A stretch of DNA of 6,903 bases from NCBI GenBank assembly GCA_964627045.1, contig CAZVIK010000203.1, positions 1 to 6,903 on the forward strand, in the 5' to 3' direction. The notes below the pieces were generated by a model. The model had not been told where the DNA came from, did not search any database, and worked only from the letters and a program-made list of their open reading frames with translations. Position 1 is the stretch's first letter. The number at the start of each line of letters is the position of its first letter. Source of the stretch: CAZVIK01 sp964627045 (GTDB lineage Bacteria > Acidobacteriota > Terriglobia > Bryobacterales > Bryobacteraceae). This document shows positions 1-5,127 of this stretch, piece after piece. Made by a program: the position numbers and the translations under genes.

Positions 1-94
1 CGGAGGGCTGCGCCGCGGCCGCGGCGGGCGGGGAAGCCGGAGCCTGCGCCAACAGGGTAACGGCCGAGGCCAACGCAACAAGAAGGGCTTTCAT
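1..94 (-). CDS. Exported protein, N-terminal fragment (runs off left edge)
   Basis: Only the first 31 codons lie in the window. The ATG is at 94-92 and the frame stays open to base 1. The peptide begins MKALLVALASAVTLLAQAPA and continues Ala/Pro-rich, which is a classical Sec signal peptide: Lys at position 2, a hydrophobic core of about 13 residues, and a likely cleavage after an AQA-type site near residue 18. An Ala/Pro-rich linker follows. A weak purine stretch (GAGGAC) sits about 10 nt upstream. The gene follows the BON-domain gene on the same strand after a 52-nt gap, so it may share its transcript; a TAAAAT at 130-125 could alternatively be a -10 of its own, but no good -35 accompanies it. 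The mature domain is outside the window, so function is unknown. Confidence 0.7.
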   Translation of the reverse strand, partial: MKALLVALASAVTLLAQAPASPPAAAAAQPS

Positions 95-146
95 TCGGAC
101 GAGTCCTCGCGTGGAATCAGTCCGATTTTAGCACGCGCCGGGCGCG

Positions 147-542
147 CTACCGCGCGACCTCGGACCTGGGTTCACTTCGCTTCACTTGCGCGCGGCGGCG
201 GCCGGTGGCAAGGTTGCCGGCAGCCTTCTGGCGGCCGGCGTCGGTCACCTGGATGTTGTTGACGACGCGTTTGGCGCCCGCCGACTTGGCCATTCGCGTG
301 GCGGCGCCTTTGCGCTGCGGGACGTCGGTCTTGCCTTCCAGGGTGGCGATTCCGCCCTGCACGCGAACCGTGAAGCCGTCGGCGGCGGCTTTGGACCGGG
401 CGAAGCGCTGCCGGATGGCAGCTTCAATCGCGGCATCCGGCGACGGGGGCTTGGCCGGCGGGCGAACCTGAGTCTGCGGCCAGGCGGCCCAGCTCATCAG
501 CAGCGCCGCGGCCAGCGCCATCAACTGTTGTCGGTGTGTCAA
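147..542 (-). CDS. Exported single-BON-domain protein, 131 aa
   Basis: A small exported protein with one BON domain (Pfam PF04972 type), a fold thought to bind phospholipid or other hydrophobic surfaces in the envelope, as in the OsmY family. I chose the TTG at 542-540 because an AGGAG lies six bases upstream (553-549) and because it overlaps the stop of the preceding gene as TTGA, typical of translational coupling. From this start residues 1-23 form a signal peptide (MTHRQQ, hydrophobic core LMALAAALLMSWAAW, AWPQ near the cut). A Pro-rich linker follows, then the BON domain at about residues 36-99: helix DAAIEAAIRQRF, strand FTVRVQGGIATLEGKT with the usual Gly-Gly turn and LEG, helix RKGAATRMAKSAGA, then the final strand RVVNNIQVTD. 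The tail (102-131) is rich in Arg/Lys and looks disordered. The domain call is firm; the role is inferred only. Confidence 0.82.
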   Translation of the reverse strand: MTHRQQLMALAAALLMSWAAWPQTQVRPPAKPPSPDAAIEAAIRQRFARSKAAADGFTVRVQGGIATLEGKTDVPQRKGAATRMAKSAGAKRVVNNIQVTDAGRQKAAGNLATGRRRAQVKRSEPRSEVAR

Positions 543-2428
543 ATCGTGCTCCTGAAAGGTAGTGGCGCGAGCGGCGGCAATTCGCAGCCGGCGTGAGCCG
601 ACTTTCCCGCGTCCGGCCCGGCCGAGATCGCCGGAGACGGCGCGCCCGCCGACGCGAGCAGGCATGTGGCCTCATTCGCGCCGGGTTTGTGGACCCGAAG
701 CGTGGCGCGAAGGACCGGCGGGCGGCGTTGCGCGCGGTTCAGCGCCGCGGTTGCCTCCAGGAGGACCAGGCCGCCGAGCCCGAGGAAGTCGTCACGGGCG
801 AACAGGCGCCGCAACTCTCTGTTCAGGGTACCGGAGAATTCGCCAGCCAGAGCGAAGAATCGCCGGTTGGCCGTATTGGGATTGGAATCGCGCGCCCGCC
901 GAAACCCCTGGCAGGCGTGGCCCAGACAGGTGAACGCATGGACCAGTTGCGATTCGATGGCCAGGATGGCGCGCAGGTGCCTCGGGCGGCGTACCACCGA
1001 GGCCAGGACGGACGGCGCATTCTCGGGCGCGAACACGGCGGCCGCCTCCGCGCATCCGGCCGCCGCAAGCCAGGTTCGGATTGCCGGGAACTTGCGGCGC
1101 AACGGATGCGCTACCGGGAGGAAGAAGGTGGCTGCCCAGGATTCGCTCGCAAGGTCCTGCGTCAGTTCGAACTTCGGCCTGCCGTGAAAGGGGCGGCTCG
1201 CGGAGTAGACGGCCAGCGGAACGAGCACGGTCTCGATGTCCCACCGCTCGGGATCGGAAAAGCAAATGTAGGGCAGCCAGCGGCGCAGGGCTTGTTGGAT
1301 CGCGATCGAGACTCTCGAATACACAGGGAAGAACGATGGTCCGCACTCGCCGGGAAGGTCCCACCAGACCGCCGCCACGGAGCCGGGAATCGACAGATTC
1401 ATCTCGGCATCCACGGTCTCTCCGGGCGCGCCCTCCGCCACGATCGCCGCAAGGTCCGAGCCGAGGCCGTAGCCCGACGCCAGTGGTGCAAGCAGAGAAG
1501 CCGCGGCCGCGGCAGGCAGCCTGCGCCGGTCAGTGTAAGACAGGGTGAAACCGCCGGCGTCGCCGGCGTCGACGCCCGGGCGCGTGGAGGCCAGCGCCAG
1601 CGTGATTTGAGTGGAATTTCGCGCGGCGGCGCGGCGGGCGGGATCGGCCGGACCCACAAACACGCGGCCAAGACCGTCTTCGGCGGCCTCCAGGGTGCCA
1701 GGATCGGCCGCCCGGTCCCGTTGCGACTTGCGATCCACAAATGGCAGATGCAATTCGACGGAGGTTTCGCGGCGTAGGGCCTCGGTAAGCCGGGTGGGAC
1801 GCGATTCGCACCCGGTGGGAAGTTCCTCGCCGAGCCAGGAATAGTCTCCTGCCAGAGCCCGCCGGAACAGCGCGAGTCCAGCTTCGGCAAAGGGGAACGA
1901 GCAATCCGAGAGGGGATCGGCTTCTCCGGCCGAGTTGGCGATCTCGCTCAATCCCTCGCCGCGGATGGCTCCCGCCGCACTCGCCGTATGCCAGAGAACC
2001 GTCCGCCGAATGTCTTGAAGGTTCGGGGTGGCGTCAAGGCCGGGAGGCAACAGGATGGTACTGAGCGTCCGATCTGCATCCGGTGAGGGGGCGGCCTCGG
2101 TTGCGGCACATACGGTGACGGCGACGGGCCGGCGCCCGGCGTCGTCGAGAGATCGTAACAGGCGGAGGCGCAGCCGGCCCCGGCCGTCCAGCGAAACCTC
2201 GTGGACGAGGCCCGCTGGTATCGAAAGCTCGTGCGCCGGTCGAAGGCAGGAGGGCACGCGTCGCCCGGCTTCGCCGAGCAGCCGGCCAAGTCCGGGCTCG
2301 CGCAGCCAGCTCAACGAATAGGCTACCGCGCCATCGAAGCGAAACGTGACCGGCGCGATGACCGGCACGCGGACCGGCAGCCGGGCGGGCAAGTCGTGCA
2401 CGGAACGCAAAGCGACGGGATCGAACAT
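539..2428 (-). CDS. Uncharacterised 629-aa protein coupled to the BON gene
   Basis: I do not recognise this protein. The ATG at 2428-2426 is preferred because GGAG sits six bases upstream; a longer reading from a TTG at 2503 adds a Pro-rich N-terminus with no ribosome site. No signal peptide or convincing membrane helix is visible, so it is probably cytoplasmic. Residues 1-150 look beta-rich (repeated Val/Arg/Leu strands). Residues 225-310 are charged and Ala-rich. The most structured part is about 355-470, with WWDLPGECGPSFFPVYSR, then an amphipathic helix (VSIAIQQALRRWLPYICF) and a Trp/Phe-rich stretch. Residues 475-575 look helical (RHLRAILAIESQLVHAFTCL, GTLNRELRRLFARDDF). The last 45 residues are low complexity. 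Its TGA overlaps the TTG of the BON gene (TTGA), so the two are very likely co-translated. No catalytic motif is apparent. The coding call rests on the unbroken frame, ribosome site and coupling. Confidence 0.8.
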   Translation of the reverse strand: MFDPVALRSVHDLPARLPVRVPVIAPVTFRFDGAVAYSLSWLREPGLGRLLGEAGRRVPSCLRPAHELSIPAGLVHEVSLDGRGRLRLRLLRSLDDAGRRPVAVTVCAATEAAPSPDADRTLSTILLPPGLDATPNLQDIRRTVLWHTASAAGAIRGEGLSEIANSAGEADPLSDCSFPFAEAGLALFRRALAGDYSWLGEELPTGCESRPTRLTEALRRETSVELHLPFVDRKSQRDRAADPGTLEAAEDGLGRVFVGPADPARRAAARNSTQITLALASTRPGVDAGDAGGFTLSYTDRRRLPAAAAASLLAPLASGYGLGSDLAAIVAEGAPGETVDAEMNLSIPGSVAAVWWDLPGECGPSFFPVYSRVSIAIQQALRRWLPYICFSDPERWDIETVLVPLAVYSASRPFHGRPKFELTQDLASESWAATFFLPVAHPLRRKFPAIRTWLAAAGCAEAAAVFAPENAPSVLASVVRRPRHLRAILAIESQLVHAFTCLGHACQGFRRARDSNPNTANRRFFALAGEFSGTLNRELRRLFARDDFLGLGGLVLLEATAALNRAQRRPPVLRATLRVHKPGANEATCLLASAGAPSPAISAGPDAGKSAHAGCELPPLAPLPFRSTI

Positions 2429-2483
2429 CGGGTTCTCCGGGGGGGCGGGGTGCGGCGGGTCAACAAGTCTTTGCCGCTGATTG

Positions 2484-2489
2484 ATTGTA
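2484..2489 (-). promoter_or_regulatory. Possible -10 element for the 629-aa gene
   Basis: TACAAT on the minus strand matches TATAAT at 5 of 6 positions. It would give a start near 2477 and a leader of about 50 nt before the ATG at 2428. The -35 at 17-nt spacing (CTGGAA) matches only 3 of 6, so this is weak. The rest of the 157-nt gap (2429-2585) holds a C-rich tract before the ribosome site (G-run on the plus strand) and a short AGCGC/GCGCT hairpin at 2511-2523 without a T-tract. Confidence 0.25.
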
Positions 2490-2585
2490 TGGAAGGGGCG
2501 CAAGAATTCCAGCGCTCCGCGCTAGGCGGACGCCGGGCGGTCCCAGTAACTCACTTCCGAATCAAAGGGTTGCGGCCGGAGGGGA

Positions 2586-2867
2586 TTATTTCGCCGGTTT
2601 GTGACCGGCCGCCACGGTCCGCCGCGAGCGGAGGTAGTCGTTCATATCGCCGAGGGAGGCGAATAGGCCCACATAGCCGGGGGCCACCGCCGAGAGCCGC
2701 TTCCGGGCGCGCCGGAAATCGCGCTCGCGGAACAAGTCGGTTCGCGCCACCACGGCCGCGCCCATCGGCTGATACTCGTGGCGGCCTTCGCTCCAGGCGA
2801 CCTCGTCCTCAATCCAAAGCGCAAAGCCCATCCCCTCCATCATATTCCGCAGCGCGGCGCTTGACAT
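2586..2867 (-). CDS. Hypothetical 93-aa protein divergent from the Rrf2 gene
   Basis: A short protein I cannot assign. Visible features: FALWIEDEVAWSEGRHEYQP near the N-terminus, a beta-like stretch MGAAVVARTDLF, a basic helix (RERDFRRARKRLSAV), then PGYVGLFASLGDMNDYLRSRR and a short polar tail. It looks soluble, with no signal peptide. The start is uncertain. The ATG at 2867-2865 overlaps the -35 of the divergent promoter and lacks a well-placed ribosome site; ATGs at 2843, 2840 and 2831 are alternatives, and all keep the recognisable core. A 21-codon frame starting at 2875 has the better-spaced AGGTG but reads out of frame. The gene is transcribed away from the Rrf2-cysK operon and shares its short control region, so the same regulator could affect both; that is inference. 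Confidence 0.6.
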   Translation of the reverse strand: MSSAALRNMMEGMGFALWIEDEVAWSEGRHEYQPMGAAVVARTDLFRERDFRRARKRLSAVAPGYVGLFASLGDMNDYLRSRRTVAAGHKPAK

Positions 2868-2889
2868 CCGGCATCAAATCACCTATTCT
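2861..2889 (+). promoter_or_regulatory. Sigma70-type promoter of the Rrf2-cysK operon
   Basis: A perfect TTGACA (2861-2866) is followed after exactly 17 nt by TATTCT (2884-2889), which matches TATAAT at 4 of 6. The expected start is near 2896-2897, only a few bases before the in-frame ATG at 2900, so the transcript would be nearly leaderless for that start. The -10 lies inside an imperfect dyad (2877-2909), as expected for a repressor site. Confidence 0.6.
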
Positions 2890-2909
2890 ATAGTCAAGTA
2901 TGGTAGATT
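2877..2909. promoter_or_regulatory. Candidate Rrf2-type operator (imperfect 33-bp dyad)
   Basis: The dyad is centred on base 2893. Outer arms AATC (2877-2880) and GATT (2906-2909) pair perfectly, and inner pairs continue with 2883/2903, 2885-2886/2900-2901, 2888-2889/2897-2898 and 2892/2894: ten matches in sixteen pairs. It covers the -10 and the expected start of the operon. Rrf2 regulators such as IscR, NsrR and CymR bind dyads of roughly 23-30 bp at such positions, often autoregulating. Binding here is inferred. Confidence 0.4.
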
Positions 2910-2953
2910 CATCCCCGGAACGCATACGGATCTCGTTGAAGGCGCAGTAAGGG
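2900..2953 (+). other. Interrupted N-terminus of the Rrf2 gene: in-frame TAA at 2948-2950
   Basis: From the ATG at 2900, in the same frame as the downstream Rrf2 coding region, the codons read MVDSSPERIRISLKAQ, then TAA, then G, running into LKAIFDLTT. Rrf2 proteins of this subgroup typically begin M-(K/R)-I-S-x-K-(A/G)-x-Y-(G/A)-L-(K/R)-A-(I/L/M)-x-D-L. The stop therefore replaces the conserved tyrosine of helix 1, one base from TAC or TAT. The codon that would be the usual start Met of MRIS is ATA here (2924-2926). The upstream codons still encode the family motif, so translation probably once ran through this point. Confidence 0.7.
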
Positions 2954-3343
2954 TTGAAGGCCATTTTCGACCTTACGACGCAGAAGCCGGACCGGCCCGT
3001 GCGGATTGCGGACATCGCGAGGCGCCAGCACATTCCCCAGAAGTTCTTGGAGACGATTCTGGCGGGATTAAAGCAGGGCGGTTTCGTGGAGTCCAGGCGC
3101 GGCGCGGAAGGCGGCTACCTTCTCGCACTTGCACCGGAGGCGATCACCGTGGGTGCGGTGGTCCGTTTCCTGGAAGGAGGCGCCAAGGGCCGTGGGAAGC
3201 GCCAGGGGGTGGACCCGTTCGCGGGTCTCTGGCGGAGGGTGGACGACGCCGTCGCGGGCGTGGTCGACAAGACGACCTTCGCGGAACTGGCGCGAGCCTG
3301 GCTGGAACACCAGAAGAGATACGTACCGAACTGGGATATCTGA
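2954..3343 (+). CDS. Rrf2-family transcriptional regulator (CymR-like), N-terminally interrupted
   Basis: A winged-helix regulator of the Rrf2 family. The coordinates cover the frame from a TTG just after the in-frame TAA (129 aa); the intact ancestral reading would begin at 2900 or 2924. Seen from the TTG: end of helix 1 (KAIFDLTT), helix 2 (VRIADIARRQ, 16-25), recognition helix (IPQKFLETILAGLKQGGF, 27-44), wing with the family-typical RRGAEGGYLLAL (48-59), and the dimerisation helix (LWRRVDDAVAGVVDKTTFAEL). The cysteines that hold the Fe-S cluster in IscR/NsrR are absent; the reading frame has no cysteine at all, as expected for a CymR-like protein. cysK starts 16 nt downstream, which suggests control of cysteine synthesis and autoregulation. 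The TTG has no well-spaced ribosome site (AAGGG abuts it), so a truncated product missing most of helix 1 may be poorly made. It could also be a pseudogene or carry a base-call error. Confidence 0.75.
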   Translation: MKAIFDLTTQKPDRPVRIADIARRQHIPQKFLETILAGLKQGGFVESRRGAEGGYLLALAPEAITVGAVVRFLEGGAKGRGKRQGVDPFAGLWRRVDDAVAGVVDKTTFAELARAWLEHQKRYVPNWDI

Positions 3344-3359
3344 CGACTGGGAGAGGATC

Positions 3360-4316
3360 GTGATCTACAACGACAATTCTGTGAGTATCGGGCGCACGCC
3401 GCTGGTGCGTCTAAACCGCGTCACCGACGGGGCGGCGGCGACGGTGCTGGCCAAGATAGAAGGACGTAACCCGGCCTATTCGGTGAAGTGCAGGATCGGG
3501 GCGTCCATGATTTGGGATGCCGAAAAACGTGGCATTCTGGGACCCGGAAAAGAACTGATCGAGCCGACCAGCGGCAATACGGGGATTGCGCTGGCGTTTG
3601 TGGCCGCCGCCCGCGGCTGCCCGATCACGCTCACCATGCCGGAGAGCATGTCCATCGAGCGCCGCAAGGTCTTGAAGGCCCTTGGGGCGAAATTGATCCT
3701 CACCGAGGCGGCGGGTGGAATGGCCGGGGCGATCAAGACCGCCGAACAACTGGCGGCCTCCGAGCCGAACCGCTACGTGCTCTTGCAGCAATTCAAGAAC
3801 CCGGCGAACCCGGAAATCCACTTCCAGACCACCGGCCCGGAGATTTGGGAAGACACCGGCGGCCGGGTGGACGTACTGGTTAGCGGCGTTGGCACCGGCG
3901 GAACCATCACTGGGATCTCCCGGTTCTTCAAGAAGGCTAAGGGCCAACCACTGCTTTCGGTCGCCGTGGAGCCTGCAGCGAGCCCGGTGATCACGCAAAC
4001 CCGCAGCGGGCAACCGGTCAAACCGGCGCCGCACAAGATCCAGGGCATCGGCGCTGGCTTCATCCCCGACACGCTGGATCTGTCGCTGGTGGACCGTGTT
4101 GAGACCGTGGCGAACGAAGAGGCCATCGAGATGGCGCGCCGCCTGGCGCGGGAAGAGGGCATTCTGGCGGGGATCTCCTGCGGCGCCGCCGCGGCGGTAG
4201 CCGTGCGTCTGGCGAAGCTCCCGGAGTTCGCCGGCAAGACGATCATCGCCATACTCCCCGACTCCGGAGAGCGTTACCTGAGCACGGTGCTGTTCGAGGG
4301 GATGTTCGACGCGTAG
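3360..4316 (+). CDS. cysK: Cysteine synthase A (O-acetylserine sulfhydrylase), 318 aa
   Basis: A PLP enzyme making L-cysteine from O-acetyl-L-serine and sulfide in the cytoplasm, the last step of sulfur assimilation. Start GTG 3360 with GGGAG six bases upstream; the protein then begins like E. coli CysK (DNSVSIGRTPLVRLNRV). The PLP lysine is K43 in SVKCRIG. The substrate loop TSGNTG is at 70-75. QQFKNPANPEIH is near 143-154. The phosphate-binding GVGTGGT is at 176-182. HKIQGIGAGFIP and the C-terminal PDSGERYLST (serine contacting the pyridine nitrogen) are present. Length matches the usual 310-325 residues, and no key residue is missing. Similarity to the proteobacterial CysK pattern runs end to end, so CysK rather than CysM or cystathionine beta-synthase is favoured. 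It follows the Rrf2 gene after 16 nt, so the two probably form an operon repressed when cysteine is plentiful; the regulation is inference from CymR-type systems. Confidence 0.96.
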   Translation: MIYNDNSVSIGRTPLVRLNRVTDGAAATVLAKIEGRNPAYSVKCRIGASMIWDAEKRGILGPGKELIEPTSGNTGIALAFVAAARGCPITLTMPESMSIERRKVLKALGAKLILTEAAGGMAGAIKTAEQLAASEPNRYVLLQQFKNPANPEIHFQTTGPEIWEDTGGRVDVLVSGVGTGGTITGISRFFKKAKGQPLLSVAVEPAASPVITQTRSGQPVKPAPHKIQGIGAGFIPDTLDLSLVDRVETVANEEAIEMARRLAREEGILAGISCGAAAAVAVRLAKLPEFAGKTIIAILPDSGERYLSTVLFEGMFDA

Positions 4317-4355
4317 CAGCCGTCTGCCGCACGCCGCCACAAAGACCTTTGCCCG

Positions 4356-4379
4356 GGGCGGGTGCGCGTTGGCCCGCCC
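4356..4379. terminator. GC-rich hairpin between convergent cysK and ftsB
   Basis: GGGCGGG (4356-4362) pairs perfectly with CCCGCCC (4373-4379) around a 10-nt loop. It begins 40 nt after the cysK stop and abuts the ftsB stop, so it could act for both strands. No T-tract follows on either strand, so it is not a classical intrinsic terminator. Confidence 0.35.
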
Positions 4380-4673
4380 TTACTCCGGCACCTGAAGAAC
4401 GAACGTCGTTTCGTCTTTCTTCACCCGGCCAAGCTGTTCGCGGACCTTTCGCTCCTGCTCCGCGGGGTTCTCGGTCAAGCTGCGGATCCGCTCTTTGCGT
4501 TCCCGGATCTCTTGCTCCAGGTCCAGGTTTTTCTGTTGGAGCTCGCGGATCTGGCGGCGCTTCTCCATTACGCGCGGAATCCCTCCGGGCCCGAGGACGG
4601 AATACAGCAAAAAGCCCCCGGCCGCCAGCAGTCCTCCCGCGCTGAGAATACTGCGGAGCGACCTTATCGCCAT
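4380..4673 (-). CDS. ftsB: Septum formation initiator, FtsB/DivIC family, 97 aa
   Basis: A small bitopic membrane protein of the divisome. FtsB/DivIC bridges FtsL and FtsQ/DivIB and helps activate septal peptidoglycan synthesis. Seen: a short basic cytoplasmic end (MAIRSLRS), one membrane segment at about 9-28 (ILSAGGLLAAGGFLLYSVLG), then a coiled coil at about 34-68 rich in Glu, Arg and Gln with leucine/isoleucine spacing, and the family-typical end NPAEQERKVREQLGRVKKDE followed by a short beta-like VLQVPE. Length is usual for the family. ATG 4673 is the first possible start because a TGA lies in frame two codons upstream. Its own ribosome site is poor; a better one serves an overlapping 10-codon ORF (4664-4696). 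It converges on cysK and diverges from cutA; eno, a common ftsB neighbour, is not in view. Confidence 0.88.
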   Translation of the reverse strand: MAIRSLRSILSAGGLLAAGGFLLYSVLGPGGIPRVMEKRRQIRELQQKNLDLEQEIRERKERIRSLTENPAEQERKVREQLGRVKKDETTFVLQVPE

Positions 4674-4696
4674 AATTCAGCCCGAATAAAAAGCAT
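4664..4696 (-). CDS. 10-codon upstream ORF overlapping the ftsB start
   Basis: ATG at 4696-4694 reads MLFIRAELWR and stops at TAA 4666-4664, past the ftsB ATG (4673) in another frame. AAAGGAG (4710-4704) lies seven bases upstream, the best ribosome site in this gap, while ftsB itself has none. It may load ribosomes that restart on ftsB. The overlap could also be chance, or the trace of a frameshifted ftsB start. Confidence 0.35.
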   Translation of the reverse strand: MLFIRAELWR

Positions 4697-4707
4697 CGCT
4701 ACTCTCC

Positions 4708-4737
4708 TTTATAATCCGATTTGACTGCATTTGCCAA
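4708..4737 (-). promoter_or_regulatory. Possible ftsB promoter
   Basis: On the minus strand TTGGCA (4737-4732, 5 of 6 to the -35 consensus) and TATAAA (4713-4708, 5 of 6) are 18 nt apart. The start would fall near 4701, about 28 nt before the ftsB ATG. It would then exclude the AAAGGAG of the upstream ORF from the transcript, so promoter and upstream ORF cannot both be right as drawn. Confidence 0.35.
4710..4715 (+). promoter_or_regulatory. Possible cutA -10 element
   Basis: A perfect TATAAT lies 44 nt before the cutA ATG; the start would be near 4722. The -35 at 17 nt (TAAAAA, 4687-4692) is poor. It overlaps the minus-strand TATAAA at 4708-4713, so polymerase could not occupy both at once. 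Confidence 0.4.
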
Positions 4738-4759
4738 GGATTTTGGGAGAAGGAGCGCG

Positions 4760-5086
4760 ATGACCGGCATGATTGTGGTGCTCACCACCTGTTCCAGCGA
4801 AGCCGAGGCCGCGAAAATCGCCCGCGAGCTGGTCGCCGCCGGGCTGGCGGCCTGCGTCAACATCAACGCCGGAGTGCGCAGCGTCTACCGTTGGCAAGGG
4901 GCCGTGGAGGAATCCGCCGAATGGCTGCTGATCGTCAAGACTCGCCGCGATCTCTTTGAAGAAGTCAGCAGGAAGATCGGAGAATTGCACAGCTATCAGG
5001 TCCCCGAGGCTGTAGCGATCGCCGTGGTGGACGCCGCGCCCGCTTACCTGGATTGGTGGAACTCCGCGCTGCGTCCAGCCGGATAG
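4760..5086 (+). CDS. cutA: Divalent-cation tolerance protein CutA, 108 aa
   Basis: CutA1 family: a small, very stable cytoplasmic trimer with a ferredoxin-like fold, linked genetically to copper and other divalent-cation tolerance, though its molecular role is debated. ATG 4760 is chosen for the AAGGAG just upstream (short four-base spacing) and because it gives the usual family length; the next ATG is three codons later. Visible landmarks: first strand MIVVLTTCSSEAEA, helix AAKIARELVAAGLAACVNIN (the conserved LAACVN), SVYRWQGAVEES matching the SxYxWxGxxE signature, the strand EWLLIVKTRRD, and the C-terminal LHSYQVPEAVAIAVVDAAPAYLDWW matching the H-Y-x-x-P-E block and final YLxWL helix. It diverges from ftsB and lies 37 nt before the MFS gene on the same strand, with a hairpin in between. 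No sign of degradation. Confidence 0.93.
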   Translation: MTGMIVVLTTCSSEAEAAKIARELVAAGLAACVNINAGVRSVYRWQGAVEESAEWLLIVKTRRDLFEEVSRKIGELHSYQVPEAVAIAVVDAAPAYLDWWNSALRPAG

Positions 5087-5089
5087 TTG

Positions 5090-5105
5090 CGCCGCGCCCG
5101 CGGCG
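5090..5105 (+). terminator. Small GC hairpin after cutA
   Basis: CGCCGC (5090-5095) pairs with GCGGCG (5100-5105) around a four-base loop, three bases after the cutA stop. No T-tract follows. It may slow or end cutA transcripts, or shape the leader of the next gene, whose conserved block begins at 5105. Confidence 0.3.
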
Positions 5106-5127
5106 TGTGGTGTCATGTCCGGCATGG
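5105..5127 (+). repeat. Conserved leader block, copy 1 (upstream of first MFS gene)
   Basis: A 23-nt block beginning GTGTGGT and ending CATGG, where the final ATG is the chosen start at 5124. It matches 20 of 23 positions of the block at 6476-6498 before the second MFS gene. The three differences are at 5112 (G/C), 5117 (G/A) and 5122 (G/A). Confidence 0.7.

Noticed and set aside
131..149. GC-rich hairpin (CGCGC/GCGCG) after the BON gene as a terminator
   Set aside because: The stem is only five pairs with a three-base loop, and no T-tract follows on the minus strand; the next gene continues on the same strand.
593..1777. Long open frame on the plus strand (394 codons) opposite the 629-aa gene
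   Set aside because: Its product is Arg/Gly/Gln-rich with no recognisable segment, it lacks a ribosome site, and it lies opposite a minus-strand frame with better composition, ribosome site and coupling. High-GC DNA commonly leaves such antisense frames open.
2861..2877. Second dyad TTGA-N9-TCAA at the -35 of the Rrf2 promoter
   Set aside because: Only five of eight pairs match, and the arm is simply the -35 hexamer; the dyad over the -10 is better supported.
3129..3359. Extended N-terminus for CysK reading back into the Rrf2 gene
   Set aside because: The extension is Arg/Trp/Ser-rich, does not match any CysK, and overlaps the Rrf2 C-terminus. GTG 3360 with GGGAG upstream gives the normal N-terminus.
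3411..4340. Antisense frame opposite cysK (309 codons)
   Set aside because: cysK is unambiguous across its full length; the antisense product is a His/Arg/Gly-rich by-product of GC-rich codons.
4721..4726. TTGACT as a -35 for cutA
   Set aside because: At 16-18 nt downstream the sequence is G-rich (around TTTGGGAG) with no -10.
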